Positions 8,581 to 17,070 of a stretch of DNA of 64,000 nucleotides are shown here, piece by piece; the first letter of the stretch is position 1; every line of letters begins with the position of its first letter. Position numbers and translations under genes: made by a program. This DNA comes from GCA-2717185 sp964474755 (GTDB lineage Bacteria > Pseudomonadota > Alphaproteobacteria > UBA8366 > GCA-2717185). The notes beneath the pieces were generated by a model, which did no database searches, had not been told where the DNA came from, and worked only from the letters and a program-made list of their open reading frames with translations. The DNA lies in contig CAYYUG010000012.1 of the NCBI GenBank assembly GCA_964474755.1, positions 1 through 64,000 of the forward strand. The letters are read 5' to 3'.

Positions 8581-9474
8581 TCAACGCCTCTGTCGCGGAT
8601 CGAGCACATCACGGATAGCATCGCCCAAAAGATTTGTTCCAAACACTGCTGCGCTAATCGCTAGGCCTGGGAAAATTACCAGCCAGGGCGCGGCACGGAC
8701 ATATTCCGCAGCGTTCTCGGATAGCATGCGGCCCCAGGACGGGTAGGGTTCCGGCACGCCAAGGCCCAGGAAGGAAAGCGAAGCCTCGGTCAGGATTGCT
8801 GAACCAAGTTGCGCCGTTGCGATGACGATCAACGGTGCCAAAGTGTTCGGCAACACCTGTTTGATGGCGATGCGAATTTCGGTCATGCCAGCGGCGCGAG
8901 CAGCCTCGACAAAGGGCATCTCGCGCAACGACAGCGTGTTGGACCGGACGACGCGAGCTACGTCCGGCACCAATGGTATTGAGATCGCGATAATTGTGTT
9001 TTCCAGCGATGGACCCAAAGAGGCGGCCATCACTAATGCCATGACCAGTAGGGGTAGCGCCTGCATGATGTCGATGATCCGCTGCATGATCAGGTCGAAC
9101 CAGCCCATCAGGAAACCGGACATCAAGCCAATAAGGACGCCTAGACCGCCGCCAAGTAGCACGGAAACGACGCCAACGGCCAGCGAGATACGAGCGCCAT
9201 GGATGATCCGACTTAGCATGTCACGGCCCATGAAATCGGCACCCATGACATGTTCGGTATTTGGCGGCATCAGAGACAGGGGTGCGCTAGTCTGCAAGGG
9301 GTCGTGCGGTGAAATTATGTCGGCGAGCGCTGCCGACAGGACGAAGACGATGCAGATCACCGCACCGATTGCTCCTAACGGGAAGCGGCGGCACAAATGT
9401 AGAAATGCGTCCATTCGGGTCGACACATGAGCACCGGCGCGACTGAGTTCCGCCTGTTGATTAACTTCTACCAT
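8581..9474 (-). CDS. ABC transporter permease, DppC/OppC family (orphan)
   Basis: An inner-membrane permease of about 297 aa for peptide/nickel-type ABC importers. It has the N-terminal OppC_N membrane segment, the GADFMGRDMLSR block, several hydrophobic helices, and an intact EAA loop (EAARAAGMTEIRIA) that contacts the ATPase. The open frame extends to a TTG at 9603, but the extra 43 residues look non-homologous, so ATG 9474 is preferred with no clear ribosome site. No DppB, ATPase or binding-protein gene lies nearby, which is unusual because these proteins work as DppB-DppC heterodimers. It is convergent with a dipeptidase, so peptide uptake would make sense if partners exist elsewhere. Confidence 0.85.
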   Translation of the reverse strand: MVEVNQQAELSRAGAHVSTRMDAFLHLCRRFPLGAIGAVICIVFVLSAALADIISPHDPLQTSAPLSLMPPNTEHVMGADFMGRDMLSRIIHGARISLAVGVVSVLLGGGLGVLIGLMSGFLMGWFDLIMQRIIDIMQALPLLVMALVMAASLGPSLENTIIAISIPLVPDVARVVRSNTLSLREMPFVEAARAAGMTEIRIAIKQVLPNTLAPLIVIATAQLGSAILTEASLSFLGLGVPEPYPSWGRMLSENAAEYVRAAPWLVIFPGLAISAAVFGTNLLGDAIRDVLDPRQRR

Positions 9475-9681
9475 GGGAGCTTGATACAGAACCTGGGACG
9501 GATACGGCAAGTCCTGCTTTAAATTGCGACTTGTAGTGGGCAGAAAACGCGGTGCCTTTGCCGATTGCGGGTTTGAACCCGATCGCAGCACCATGCTTCC
9601 CAATGATTGTTGAGGAGATTTTTAACCCGAGGTCTGCACCTCTTGCGTAAAATTAAAAACTTAAAATGGTTATACTGCTGT

Positions 9682-9729
9682 AGGAAAAAGGTTTCCTGGC
9701 AATTGTTTAGTGAGAAACGCTTGTTCTCA
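9682..9729. promoter_or_regulatory. two adjacent inverted repeats in an AT-rich intergenic region
   Basis: The 510-base space between the permease start (9474) and the TauE start (9987) is AT-rich and has no convincing gene. It contains AGGAAA-N4-TTTCCT at 9682-9697 and TGAGAA-N7-TTCTCA at 9711-9729. Both are perfect in their arms and could be operator sites or short hairpins for either flanking gene. No regulator gene is adjacent, so the function is inference. Confidence 0.35.
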
Positions 9730-9986
9730 AAACAACGCCTAATCCCCGTTCGGTTATCAAATTAGCGGTCATAAAAGTTAACAGAGATTAGAACAGCCAA
9801 TGCCAACTTAGCCGTAAGTTATGCGCGGGATTTAGTAATTTCGGCTCGTCTTGTCTCGAGTATTAGTAAAAACCGAATGGGTTCCGAGGGCTCACACCGG
9901 CTGTAGTCACCGTTTTGCCACAAAGTCGGAGCGTAAAAAACTGTTAGTCGTTGCATGCTTATGTCCTGTCAGGCAGGAACGGTTAC

Positions 9987-10775
9987 ATGGATATACTTGT
10001 GATTTTCGATCCGTCCTATTGGCTTGATGCGCTGCCGGCGGCCGACATACTGCTTGTTGTGGCTTGTGCCTTCCTTATCGGTGGTTTGGTAAAGGGACTA
10101 ATCGGCGGCGGGCTCCCCAGTATCGTCGTGCCTATCATGGCGCTGGTGATCGAGCCGGCTTGGGCGGCAGCGGCAACCCTAATTCCCGTCATCGCGACCA
10201 ATGTTTGGCAGGTGGTGGACGGCAAACGTGCAATGGCTGTGCTGCGCCGTTTCTGGGTGTACTATGGATGTTTTGCACTTGGTGTGGTGGCCGGGTCGCA
10301 GATCCTTGTCAGATTACCACCGCAGACGGCGGCCTTGCTTATTGGTATTGCTGTAGTGTTGATGAGCCCCGTTGCGATTGCCAGTAACAGGTTTCATGTC
10401 TCCAAACAACGCGAGGTTTGGCTAAACCCCGTGGCTGGCAGTTGCATGGGCGTCATGGGCGGGACGACCGTTATTTTTACGCCGACGCTAATCTATTTTG
10501 CCGCGCTGCGCGTCGACAAGGATACCTATGTAACTGCGGCCGCTCTGACCGCACTCTTTTGTATGATACCACTATATCTTGGCCTTGGATTTTCCGCGGT
10601 GCTAACCTGGGACGTTGTGCGTGCTTCCTTAGTCCTACTGGTCCCCACTATGGCTGGCTATTTTGTGGGGCGCGCGTTACGCGGCACAATCTCTGAATGG
10701 GCGTTCCGAATAATTCTGACCACCAGCCTAGTTCTGATAGGAGTTGGCCTAGTCTACAAAGGACTATTCAATTAG
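9987..10775 (+). CDS. TauE/SafE-family membrane transporter
   Basis: An integral membrane protein of 262 aa with about eight hydrophobic segments and the family's paired repeats (FLIGGLVKGLIGGGLPSIVVP near the start, GSCMGVMGGTTVIFTP in the middle). The family is known for sulfite/organosulfonate export but includes many transporters of unknown anions. The ATG at 9987 is chosen because AGGAACGG lies about 8 bases upstream. Its 3' end overlaps the convergent GMC oxidoreductase stop by 8 bases. It may export an organic anion made by the neighbouring catabolic enzymes. Confidence 0.85.
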   Translation: MDILVIFDPSYWLDALPAADILLVVACAFLIGGLVKGLIGGGLPSIVVPIMALVIEPAWAAAATLIPVIATNVWQVVDGKRAMAVLRRFWVYYGCFALGVVAGSQILVRLPPQTAALLIGIAVVLMSPVAIASNRFHVSKQREVWLNPVAGSCMGVMGGTTVIFTPTLIYFAALRVDKDTYVTAAALTALFCMIPLYLGLGFSAVLTWDVVRASLVLLVPTMAGYFVGRALRGTISEWAFRIILTTSLVLIGVGLVYKGLFN

Positions 10776-12357
10776 CCAAAATCATATCCGCCGCCTTCTC
10801 GGCGATCATAATTGTGGGGGCATTGGTGTTGCCGCATACCACGTTTGGCATAATTGACGCATCGACAACCCGCAGTCCCTCCAACCCGTGTACCTTGAGT
10901 GAGGGGTCGACGACGGCCATTGGATCGGTTCCCATTTTGCAGGTGCCGGCTGGATGCCAATTGGACGCACCAGTCCGCCTAGCGTATTCTAGGAATGCAT
11001 CGTCATCCTGCGCTTGCCCGCCGGGTGTCAACTCAAAATCCATGAATTGTTGCATCGCCGGTGTCTCCATCATGCGCCGCGCCATCCACATGCCTGCAAT
11101 TGTCGTGTGGCGGTCATTTTCCGTGGCTAACATGTTGTGCCAGATGCCCGGCTGAGCATTCGGATCGGCAGACTTCGCGTGGACATGCCCTCGTCCTTCA
11201 AGTCTCAACATGGTGACCCCGTTGGTGACGCCTGGCTCCTTATCAAGCTTGCGGTCTTCGATGGCTTTATAGGAGCCGGGAAAGATCTGGAATTGTACGT
11301 CTGGTGTTGCCAGCTCGGGACGAGTGCGCACAAAAGCGCCGACCGGCAAAGTTGGTAGGGTCAGTGCGCCTTTGCGTTGCAGATAGTACTTTAAACCTTC
11401 ACGGAGGCCTCGCAGGCCGCGTACGCGCTCATTCAGTGTTTCGGCATTCTTAATTCGCCAGCGCATGCGCACGACAAAATGGTCCTGAAGGTTTTCGCCG
11501 ACACCAGGCAATTCGTGGGTAATTTTGATGCCGAGCGCTTTAAGTCTTTCCGGCTGACCGACACCAGATAGTTCTAGAAGTTGCGGCGAAGCAAACGCGC
11601 CACCGGATAGGATTACGGACTTTTTAGCATGAGCCTCCTGCGGTGTTCCTTTGCAGTCATAGGCGACGCCAACAGCGCGCTTGCCTTTAAAAATAACGCT
11701 TTTGGCATGTGCCTCCGCTTCAATCAGAAGGTTGGGGCGTTTTTTTGCCGGTTTCAGGTAAGCGATTGCCGAACTGCATCGCTTGCCGTTACGGATTGTC
11801 GCTTGGTGATAGCCAATACCTTCCTGAATTCTTCCGTTTATGTCCTCATTATAAGGGATACCGATTTCTTGGCCGGCGCTGACAATAGCGTCGTATATGA
11901 GTGTTTTTTCGGCGACGTCGGTGACGTCCAACGGCCCACCGACCCCATGATAGTCGCTCTCGCCGCGTTGGTTGTTTTCGGATTTTCGAAAGTAAGGCAG
12001 GACTTCGTCATAAGACCAGCCACGGCAACCCATCTGTGCCCACTGGTCGTAATCCTCGGCCTGGCCACGAACATAAACCATACCATTAATTGAACTAGAG
12101 CCGCCCAGTACCTTGCCGCGCGGCAGGAAATAGCGCTGGCCATAGAGGTACTCCTCCGGCTCCGACTCCAAACACCAGTTGACATTAGGGTTGTTGACAT
12201 TTTTGCCGTAGCCTAGGGGGATATGGATCCAAAAATTACGGTCTTCCGGACCGGCTTCTAGCAGAAGGACATTATTGTTTGGGTCGGCGCTCAGCCGATT
12301 TGCGAGCACGCAGCCGGCTGATCCGGCACCGACAATGATGTAGTCGTAATTTTTCAT
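10768..12357 (-). CDS. GMC-family FAD oxidoreductase (choline dehydrogenase-like)
   Basis: A 529-aa glucose-methanol-choline oxidoreductase that oxidises an alcohol with FAD. It has the dinucleotide motif YIIVGAGSAGCVLANRLS at the N-terminus, the GMC signature GKVLGGSSSINGMVYVRG, and the C-terminal catalytic pair: His in NWHPAGTCKMG and Asn in GNTNAPTIMIAEKAADM. Length and motifs match choline/alcohol dehydrogenases, but the substrate is open. It is the last gene of a five-gene minus-strand operon; its ATG overlaps the stop of the TPR-oxygenase gene (ATGA), indicating translational coupling. Confidence 0.93.
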   Translation of the reverse strand: MKNYDYIIVGAGSAGCVLANRLSADPNNNVLLLEAGPEDRNFWIHIPLGYGKNVNNPNVNWCLESEPEEYLYGQRYFLPRGKVLGGSSSINGMVYVRGQAEDYDQWAQMGCRGWSYDEVLPYFRKSENNQRGESDYHGVGGPLDVTDVAEKTLIYDAIVSAGQEIGIPYNEDINGRIQEGIGYHQATIRNGKRCSSAIAYLKPAKKRPNLLIEAEAHAKSVIFKGKRAVGVAYDCKGTPQEAHAKKSVILSGGAFASPQLLELSGVGQPERLKALGIKITHELPGVGENLQDHFVVRMRWRIKNAETLNERVRGLRGLREGLKYYLQRKGALTLPTLPVGAFVRTRPELATPDVQFQIFPGSYKAIEDRKLDKEPGVTNGVTMLRLEGRGHVHAKSADPNAQPGIWHNMLATENDRHTTIAGMWMARRMMETPAMQQFMDFELTPGGQAQDDDAFLEYARRTGASNWHPAGTCKMGTDPMAVVDPSLKVHGLEGLRVVDASIMPNVVCGNTNAPTIMIAEKAADMILAN

Positions 12358-13772
12358 GAATTCGGAACCACGTCGAAAGCGATACTGATGCGCGTCTGAT
12401 CTGACTCGAACGGTATCGTACGATGGAAAGTGTAGCTGGGGAACAAAACCATGAGACCAGGCTTTGGTTTGACGCGACGAGTTTTTGGTGCGGCAGACCA
12501 GTGATATTCTGGACCAGGTTCACCGAATTCGATCCAACCCTTCTGCCCATCTTGGTGTACGATTTCGGGAACCTGCGCGTAGTAGACGCCACTTAGCCAA
12601 GCTGTGCGATGGATATGCGAGACCTGATAACCTTTGCCCTCGAATACGATTGCCCATACAGCCAAATGCCATTTGCGCGGCCGGTGCGCGATGAATGGGT
12701 GCGTTGTGTCTGTACCGAGCCTGCACACGAATTCGTCGACCGCCTTGCCGATCATTTTTTCGAATGCGCTGACTGGTCCTTTTGGTTTCTGCGTCAGGTC
12801 CGCTGTGTGTTTGCCGAGCCGTGTCGCATGGCTGGTAGGCGATAAATTTAAAGAGGGGTGATTTACCGCGTGGTCGACCATTGCAGCGTTAAAGGCGTCG
12901 AGGCTCTTGTAGCCGGGCGCCTTATCGTGACAGACCAGTGCGACGAAACGGTCGAGGTCGACCAATTGCTGAACTGTCGTTGTGTCACCGCGTTCGTTGA
13001 GTGCGACAGATTTCGCTGCGAGGACGCTGGTGTTACCAGGATGCTGCATCAGGAAATTTTCACAGGCGGTAACGGCAGCGTCCGGCTCCTCGCGCTGAAC
13101 TAAGACGTCTGCCAAGCTACTGATCGCCTCCGCATCGTCTGGATTGGCTTCCGTAGCGCGCGCGAAGGTCGCGGCCGCTTCGCTTAACCGGCCGTTATCC
13201 TGCAACGACCTGCCAAGGCCGATTAGCACTTCCGAGTCACCGTACAGGATGGTGGCAGCTTTGCCGTAGGCGGCGATTGCGTCCCCCAATTTACCCTGAC
13301 TGCGTAGAATAAAACCTTTGCTGGCGAGCGCTTTGCCGTGACCCGGGTCAGCCTCGAGCGCCCGGTCGTAGGCTGCGAGTGCCTCGTCTAGCCGGCCTAA
13401 CTGGTTCAGCACACTGCCGAGATTGTAGTGGGTACTGGCTAAGCTGGGCTCCAACTCTGCCGCGCGGCCAAAGGCGGATACCGCGTCGTTCAAGAGACCG
13501 GCCGATTGGCTCACCAGTCCAAGATTATAGAAGGTTTGGGGATCGTCTGGGTCCGCCTGTTTGGCGTCGCCTAGCCAATTTAGTGCCAGGTCTGAATGGT
13601 TCGCTTGAAAAGCAGCAAAACTTGCCATGTTGAGCGCAGCGACATCATCAGGTCGGCGTTTCAGGTATTTTTTAAAATGGGGGAGCGCCTTGGTGAAACG
13701 GCCGGCGTCATGATGCGTGACTGCTGCGGTCAGCATCGCATTCATACGTGCGGCGGAGACGGCGACATTCAT
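12354..13772 (-). CDS. TPR-repeat protein fused to a 2OG-Fe(II) oxygenase domain
   Basis: A two-part protein of 472 aa. Residues about 10-270 are tandem 34-residue TPR repeats (recurrent patterns such as YNLGSVLNQLGRLDEALAAYDRAL). Residues about 340-472 match the putative 2OG-Fe(II) oxygenase family PF13759: SHIHRTAWLSGVYYAQVP near 384, then GWIEFG, then PGLMVLFPSYTFHRTIPF and an Arg in RISIAFD. TPR repeats usually bind partner proteins, so the oxygenase may act on a bound protein or within an enzyme complex. It lies between DUF1989 (1-base gap) and the GMC gene (4-base overlap). The substrate is unknown. Confidence 0.88.
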   Translation of the reverse strand: MNVAVSAARMNAMLTAAVTHHDAGRFTKALPHFKKYLKRRPDDVAALNMASFAAFQANHSDLALNWLGDAKQADPDDPQTFYNLGLVSQSAGLLNDAVSAFGRAAELEPSLASTHYNLGSVLNQLGRLDEALAAYDRALEADPGHGKALASKGFILRSQGKLGDAIAAYGKAATILYGDSEVLIGLGRSLQDNGRLSEAAATFARATEANPDDAEAISSLADVLVQREEPDAAVTACENFLMQHPGNTSVLAAKSVALNERGDTTTVQQLVDLDRFVALVCHDKAPGYKSLDAFNAAMVDHAVNHPSLNLSPTSHATRLGKHTADLTQKPKGPVSAFEKMIGKAVDEFVCRLGTDTTHPFIAHRPRKWHLAVWAIVFEGKGYQVSHIHRTAWLSGVYYAQVPEIVHQDGQKGWIEFGEPGPEYHWSAAPKTRRVKPKPGLMVLFPSYTFHRTIPFESDQTRISIAFDVVPNS

Positions 13773-13773
13773 C

Positions 13774-14370
13774 TCAAAAAACCCGGTAGTGCACGTCTTT
13801 GGGCGTACGATCCGGGCCGTTCGTCGGGTTAAGGTCTTGAGGACAGCACGACATGACGACGATGCAATCTATCTTCGCCATAAAGGTAAGCGCGTCGCCT
13901 GGTTGGCTCTCTGGTGGTTTTTTGAACAGACGATTACCCATTTCCCAGGGCCGGTTCATGAACATGTTGAAGGGGCAGGGAGTGTGATCCGACACTAGAT
14001 CCAGTTCGGCTAATGCGGCTTTTAGATTATCGGTGCAATTGTCGTGATAGTCGGTGCAACCGAGCAACTGGTACCGATAGACATCGCAGGCTGCATTCAA
14101 CGTGTCGTGCACGCCGGGGCTGGTGTCGTCGGTTATGGTGACAATGGCGCGCCGTCGATTGCTTAGGAAGGCTTCGCCCAATTCTGGCATCATCTTGTTG
14201 ATAGTTGCCCGGGTATGTTCCATGGACATCCATTCACTAAGGTCCTCGGCGTTGAATACCCATGTATCAACGACTTGGGTTCCGTGCGTATTGACGACTT
14301 GTATTTGCCGGCCCGCCTCGACCCGCTGCGCCTTAGCGCGCCGCGCAGGTACTTTGGTAAGTTCGCTCAT
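13774..14370 (-). CDS. DUF1989 / urea carboxylase-associated family protein
   Basis: A 198-aa protein of the DUF1989 family, whose members sit beside urea carboxylase or amide-degrading genes and have no settled enzymatic function. Family marks include GTQVVDTWVFNAEDLSEWMSM, HTRATI, DTSPGVHDTL with nearby HDNC, and the PCPFNMFMN segment with several Cys that could bind metal. It overlaps the upstream ketopantoate reductase-like gene by 4 bases (ATGA). No urea carboxylase or allophanate hydrolase lies in the window, so here it serves a different pathway (inference). Confidence 0.88.
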   Translation of the reverse strand: MSELTKVPARRAKAQRVEAGRQIQVVNTHGTQVVDTWVFNAEDLSEWMSMEHTRATINKMMPELGEAFLSNRRRAIVTITDDTSPGVHDTLNAACDVYRYQLLGCTDYHDNCTDNLKAALAELDLVSDHTPCPFNMFMNRPWEMGNRLFKKPPESQPGDALTFMAKIDCIVVMSCCPQDLNPTNGPDRTPKDVHYRVF

Positions 14371-15344
14371 ACGCTCGCCTCCTCGATTTGCCGCAGCAAG
14401 TCGGTGGCGGTCATACTCTGCGGCTTGATCCCCTCGCGCGCCATTCGATTGGCAAGGCGCAGCACTACTTCATTGGCCGGCGTCAATACGTTGTGTAACC
14501 GTCCAAGCATGATGATCTCGCCGTTTAAATAGTCCGCTTCTATATCACGGTTTCCACGCATAAGCCCCTGCCAGGAAGAGTCACCCTTTCGCCCTACACC
14601 ATTTATCTTTCCGGCCTTCATAAGGTCCCCGCGTCGTTCTGTGATCTCATTTTCCTCCGTGTAAGCGATGCCAGCGGCTTTATAGACAGCTCGGCACTCC
14701 GCCCTCAGTAACTCCCGGACCGGGTTAGCTTCATCGTTGCGTGGCGCCAAGGCATTTAACGCGTTGCCCAAGTTGATGAGTAATTTGCCGTATTTCCAGC
14801 GCATGATGTCTGCCGTTGGACGGGCGCTGAAGTTGGCGTTTTCTAACGTTGCCATAAGCTTTTTGACGCGGTCATCTATGCCTTTGGGGAAGACACCAGT
14901 GTCCAGGATCCCGATCGTCTTGGCTGATGTAGTTTGAATTATGCCGGGTTTTAGGAAGGTTGAGGGTAGGTAAATCAGCATGGCATAAACACTGCGGAAC
15001 CGGCGTAACGCAGCGCGTTCGTTTGCGACACCATTTTGTCCGCAAACCACAGGGATGTTATCGCCGGCAACGTCGCGCAACGTATCTAGCGCATCCAGAG
15101 TGTGTTGTGCTTTCATGGTCAGCAGCACGACATCGTCATCGCGAAAGGCGATCTCTGATGGATGCCCAACGGCGGTCAGTGGCAGAGTGTCCGTGCCGTT
15201 CGGCGTTTCGTATCGAAGACCATCTTTTTGTATTGATTTCAGATGTGGGCCGCGCGCAATTAGCACGACCTCTTGGTCTGTTTTGAATAGCTGCGCGCCG
15301 ATTACGCCGCCGATGCCGCCTGCGCCATATATGATAATACGCAT
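14367..15344 (-). CDS. ketopantoate reductase (ApbA/PanE) family oxidoreductase
   Basis: A 325-aa NAD(P)-dependent reductase. It has the nucleotide loop YGAGGIGGVIGAQLF at residues 5-19 and the catalytic Lys region WKYGKLLINLGNALNAL near 186. The final block SSWQGLMRGNRDIEADYLNGEI corresponds to the family's catalytic Glu/Ser region. The open frame reaches 15383, but the ATG at 15344 places the glycine loop correctly and avoids overlap with the PhyH gene. Being inside a catabolic operon with oxygenases, it more likely reduces another 2-keto acid than ketopantoate, but this is inference. Confidence 0.88.
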   Translation of the reverse strand: MRIIIYGAGGIGGVIGAQLFKTDQEVVLIARGPHLKSIQKDGLRYETPNGTDTLPLTAVGHPSEIAFRDDDVVLLTMKAQHTLDALDTLRDVAGDNIPVVCGQNGVANERAALRRFRSVYAMLIYLPSTFLKPGIIQTTSAKTIGILDTGVFPKGIDDRVKKLMATLENANFSARPTADIMRWKYGKLLINLGNALNALAPRNDEANPVRELLRAECRAVYKAAGIAYTEENEITERRGDLMKAGKINGVGRKGDSSWQGLMRGNRDIEADYLNGEIIMLGRLHNVLTPANEVVLRLANRMAREGIKPQSMTATDLLRQIEEASV

Positions 15345-15348
15345 GTAT

Positions 15349-16095
15349 TTATGTACTCCGGCGCAGGATCGGTGTTGCGCCATCCGGTAAAATTTTCAAC
15401 ATACTTGGATCCGGCATTTTAGCGTCCATAAAATGCATGGCGATACCACGCCGTGGCTGATCGGTCTTGTTCTTCAGAGAACGGTGTGGCATGAGGCAGT
15501 GGTGGATCGCGAAACTACCGCGTTTTACTTCCGCCGGTACCGCGCCGTTGTCGTCCAAGTCGCGGATCGCAAAATAAAAGCCCTTTTTCTCATCTGTGTC
15601 CCAAAGTTGCTCGTGCGGTAGTGCATTCTTGTGCCGCCCTGGCAAATACCACATGCAGCCGTTTTCTGCGGTCGCGTCGTCTAGGGCGAGCCAGACGCTG
15701 ATTGTTCGATTTTCTGCGACATTGAAATAATGGTTGTCCTGGTGCCAACCGACTTCGCCACCCGTTCGCGCCGGTTTGTACAAACCTTGGTAATGGATTA
15801 ACCGAAGGTCCGGACCCAGAAGCCCTTCGACCAAATCGAGTAGCCGTGAGTCGTGAATTAACATTCGGAAAATTGGGTGCTGCAGATGAGCCGTACGGAT
15901 CTGATAGACATGGAAATCGTCGTCGTGATCGTTGCCGGATTGTACGTTTTGCAGCGCATTTTCGCGGGATAGCCGATCGACCGTCGCCATGTAGCAATCC
16001 TGCAGATGCGTCACTTCGTCAGCTTCCAGGAAGCCATCGGCAAGAACGTAACCGTCGTGCTCAAACTGCTTAATCTGTGCTGTGCTTAATCGCAT
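15349..16095 (-). CDS. phytanoyl-CoA dioxygenase (PhyH) family protein
   Basis: A 248-aa Fe(II)/2-oxoglutarate-dependent dioxygenase. Iron ligands are visible as His and Asp in GWHQDNHYF near residue 116 and the distal His in MPHRS near 202, with a following Arg segment (QPRRGIAMHF) that could bind 2-oxoglutarate. The length is typical of small bacterial PhyH proteins. It is the first gene of the five-gene minus-strand operon, 100 bases from the divergent SDR gene. The operon thus begins and nearly ends with 2OG oxygenases. The substrate is not evident. Confidence 0.9.
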   Translation of the reverse strand: MRLSTAQIKQFEHDGYVLADGFLEADEVTHLQDCYMATVDRLSRENALQNVQSGNDHDDDFHVYQIRTAHLQHPIFRMLIHDSRLLDLVEGLLGPDLRLIHYQGLYKPARTGGEVGWHQDNHYFNVAENRTISVWLALDDATAENGCMWYLPGRHKNALPHEQLWDTDEKKGFYFAIRDLDDNGAVPAEVKRGSFAIHHCLMPHRSLKNKTDQPRRGIAMHFMDAKMPDPSMLKILPDGATPILRRST

Positions 16096-16194
16096 GGGCC
16101 CAGTATACGCAATCTATATCCCGACCTGTCGAGAGGCCGTTGACCAGCCTGCGCCGGATCGTAAGCTGACGCAAACGAAAGTAGGGAGAACAAA

Positions 16195-17028
16195 ATGTTG
16201 GAGCTCGAAGGAAAGGTTGCCATCGTCACCGGCGGCGCGAGCGGTATTGGTGAGGGGACAATACGGCTTTTTGCCTCGGAAGGCGCCAAGGTTGTGATCG
16301 CAGATATGCAAGAAGCACGCGGAGCGGCGTTGGCCGAGGAACTTGGTGAGGCGGCACTGTTCCAAAAGGTCGAGGTGCGCCAAGAGGATCAGGTCAAGGC
16401 TGCGGTCGATTTGGCTCTGGAAAATTGGGGACGTTTGGATTGCATGTTCAACAATGCTGGCTTCGGCGGTGTTCTCGGACCGATCGAGGAAGTACCAGCG
16501 GATGAGTTTGACATGACCATGGATGTTTTGGTGCGCGGCGTATTTCTGGGCATGAAACACGCAATCCCGATTATGAAAAAACAAAAGAGTGGCAGCATTA
16601 TAAATACCGGCAGCATCGCGGGAGTGACCTGTGGGCGTGGACCGGTGGTTTACTCTGTCGCAAAGGCGGCGGTGAACCATATGAGCAAGGTTACTGCGAT
16701 GGAACTCGGTGAGCATAACATCCGCGTCAACGCTATCTGTCCTGGCTATATCGCTACACCGCTCTCAACTAATACGGTAGGACGGCCTGACACGCTTATC
16801 GAAGAGCGTATTAAGGGTTCGAAATACCGTCAGCCTATTCCGCGCTACGGCCGACCGGACGATATCGCCCAGATGGCGTTGTTTCTCGCAGGTGATCGCT
16901 CAACCTTCGTTACAGGCCAGGCCATTGTCGTAGATGGCGGCGCGGCAAACGGTGTAATGTGGTCTGATCAGAACGATGTTTACAAGAGCTATCACCCCAT
17001 CAGTGTTTATAATCCCGACGCAGAATAG
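16195..17028 (+). CDS. short-chain dehydrogenase/reductase
   Basis: A classical SDR of 277 aa. It shows the cofactor motif TGGASGIGEG, the NNAG motif, catalytic Ser in INTGSIAG, and Tyr/Lys in YSVAKAAVN. An acidic residue after strand 2 (VIADMQ) favours NAD(H). It starts at ATG 16195 behind an AGGGAGAA ribosome site. It is divergent from the PhyH operon and is followed after 42 bases, across a hairpin, by a CoxL-type gene. It probably oxidises an alcohol made by one of the neighbouring enzymes. Confidence 0.9.
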   Translation: MLELEGKVAIVTGGASGIGEGTIRLFASEGAKVVIADMQEARGAALAEELGEAALFQKVEVRQEDQVKAAVDLALENWGRLDCMFNNAGFGGVLGPIEEVPADEFDMTMDVLVRGVFLGMKHAIPIMKKQKSGSIINTGSIAGVTCGRGPVVYSVAKAAVNHMSKVTAMELGEHNIRVNAICPGYIATPLSTNTVGRPDTLIEERIKGSKYRQPIPRYGRPDDIAQMALFLAGDRSTFVTGQAIVVDGGAANGVMWSDQNDVYKSYHPISVYNPDAE

Positions 17029-17029
17029 A

Positions 17030-17050
17030 ACGGCGCAAAACGCCGTGTTT
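17030..17050 (+). terminator. short hairpin between the SDR and CoxL genes
   Basis: ACGGCG at 17030-17035 pairs with CGCCGT at 17041-17046 over a 5-base loop, followed by GTTTCCTTTTA. It begins two bases after the SDR stop and ends just before the ribosome site of the CoxL-type gene. It could be a weak terminator or attenuator reducing expression of the second gene. The T tract is imperfect. Confidence 0.4.
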
Positions 17051-17070
17051 CCTTTTATGTAGGTGAAACG

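Noticed and set aside
8822..9430. A 202-codon plus-strand ORF inside the permease gene.
   Set aside because: It is antisense to the permease helices; the composition is an artefact of the hydrophobic gene on the other strand.
13774..14370. Assignment of the DUF1989 gene as part of a urea carboxylase system.
   Set aside because: No urea carboxylase or allophanate hydrolase gene is present in the window.
16114..16716. A 200-codon minus-strand ORF across the start of the SDR gene.
   Set aside because: It is antisense to a clear SDR with intact motifs and has no recognisable domain.
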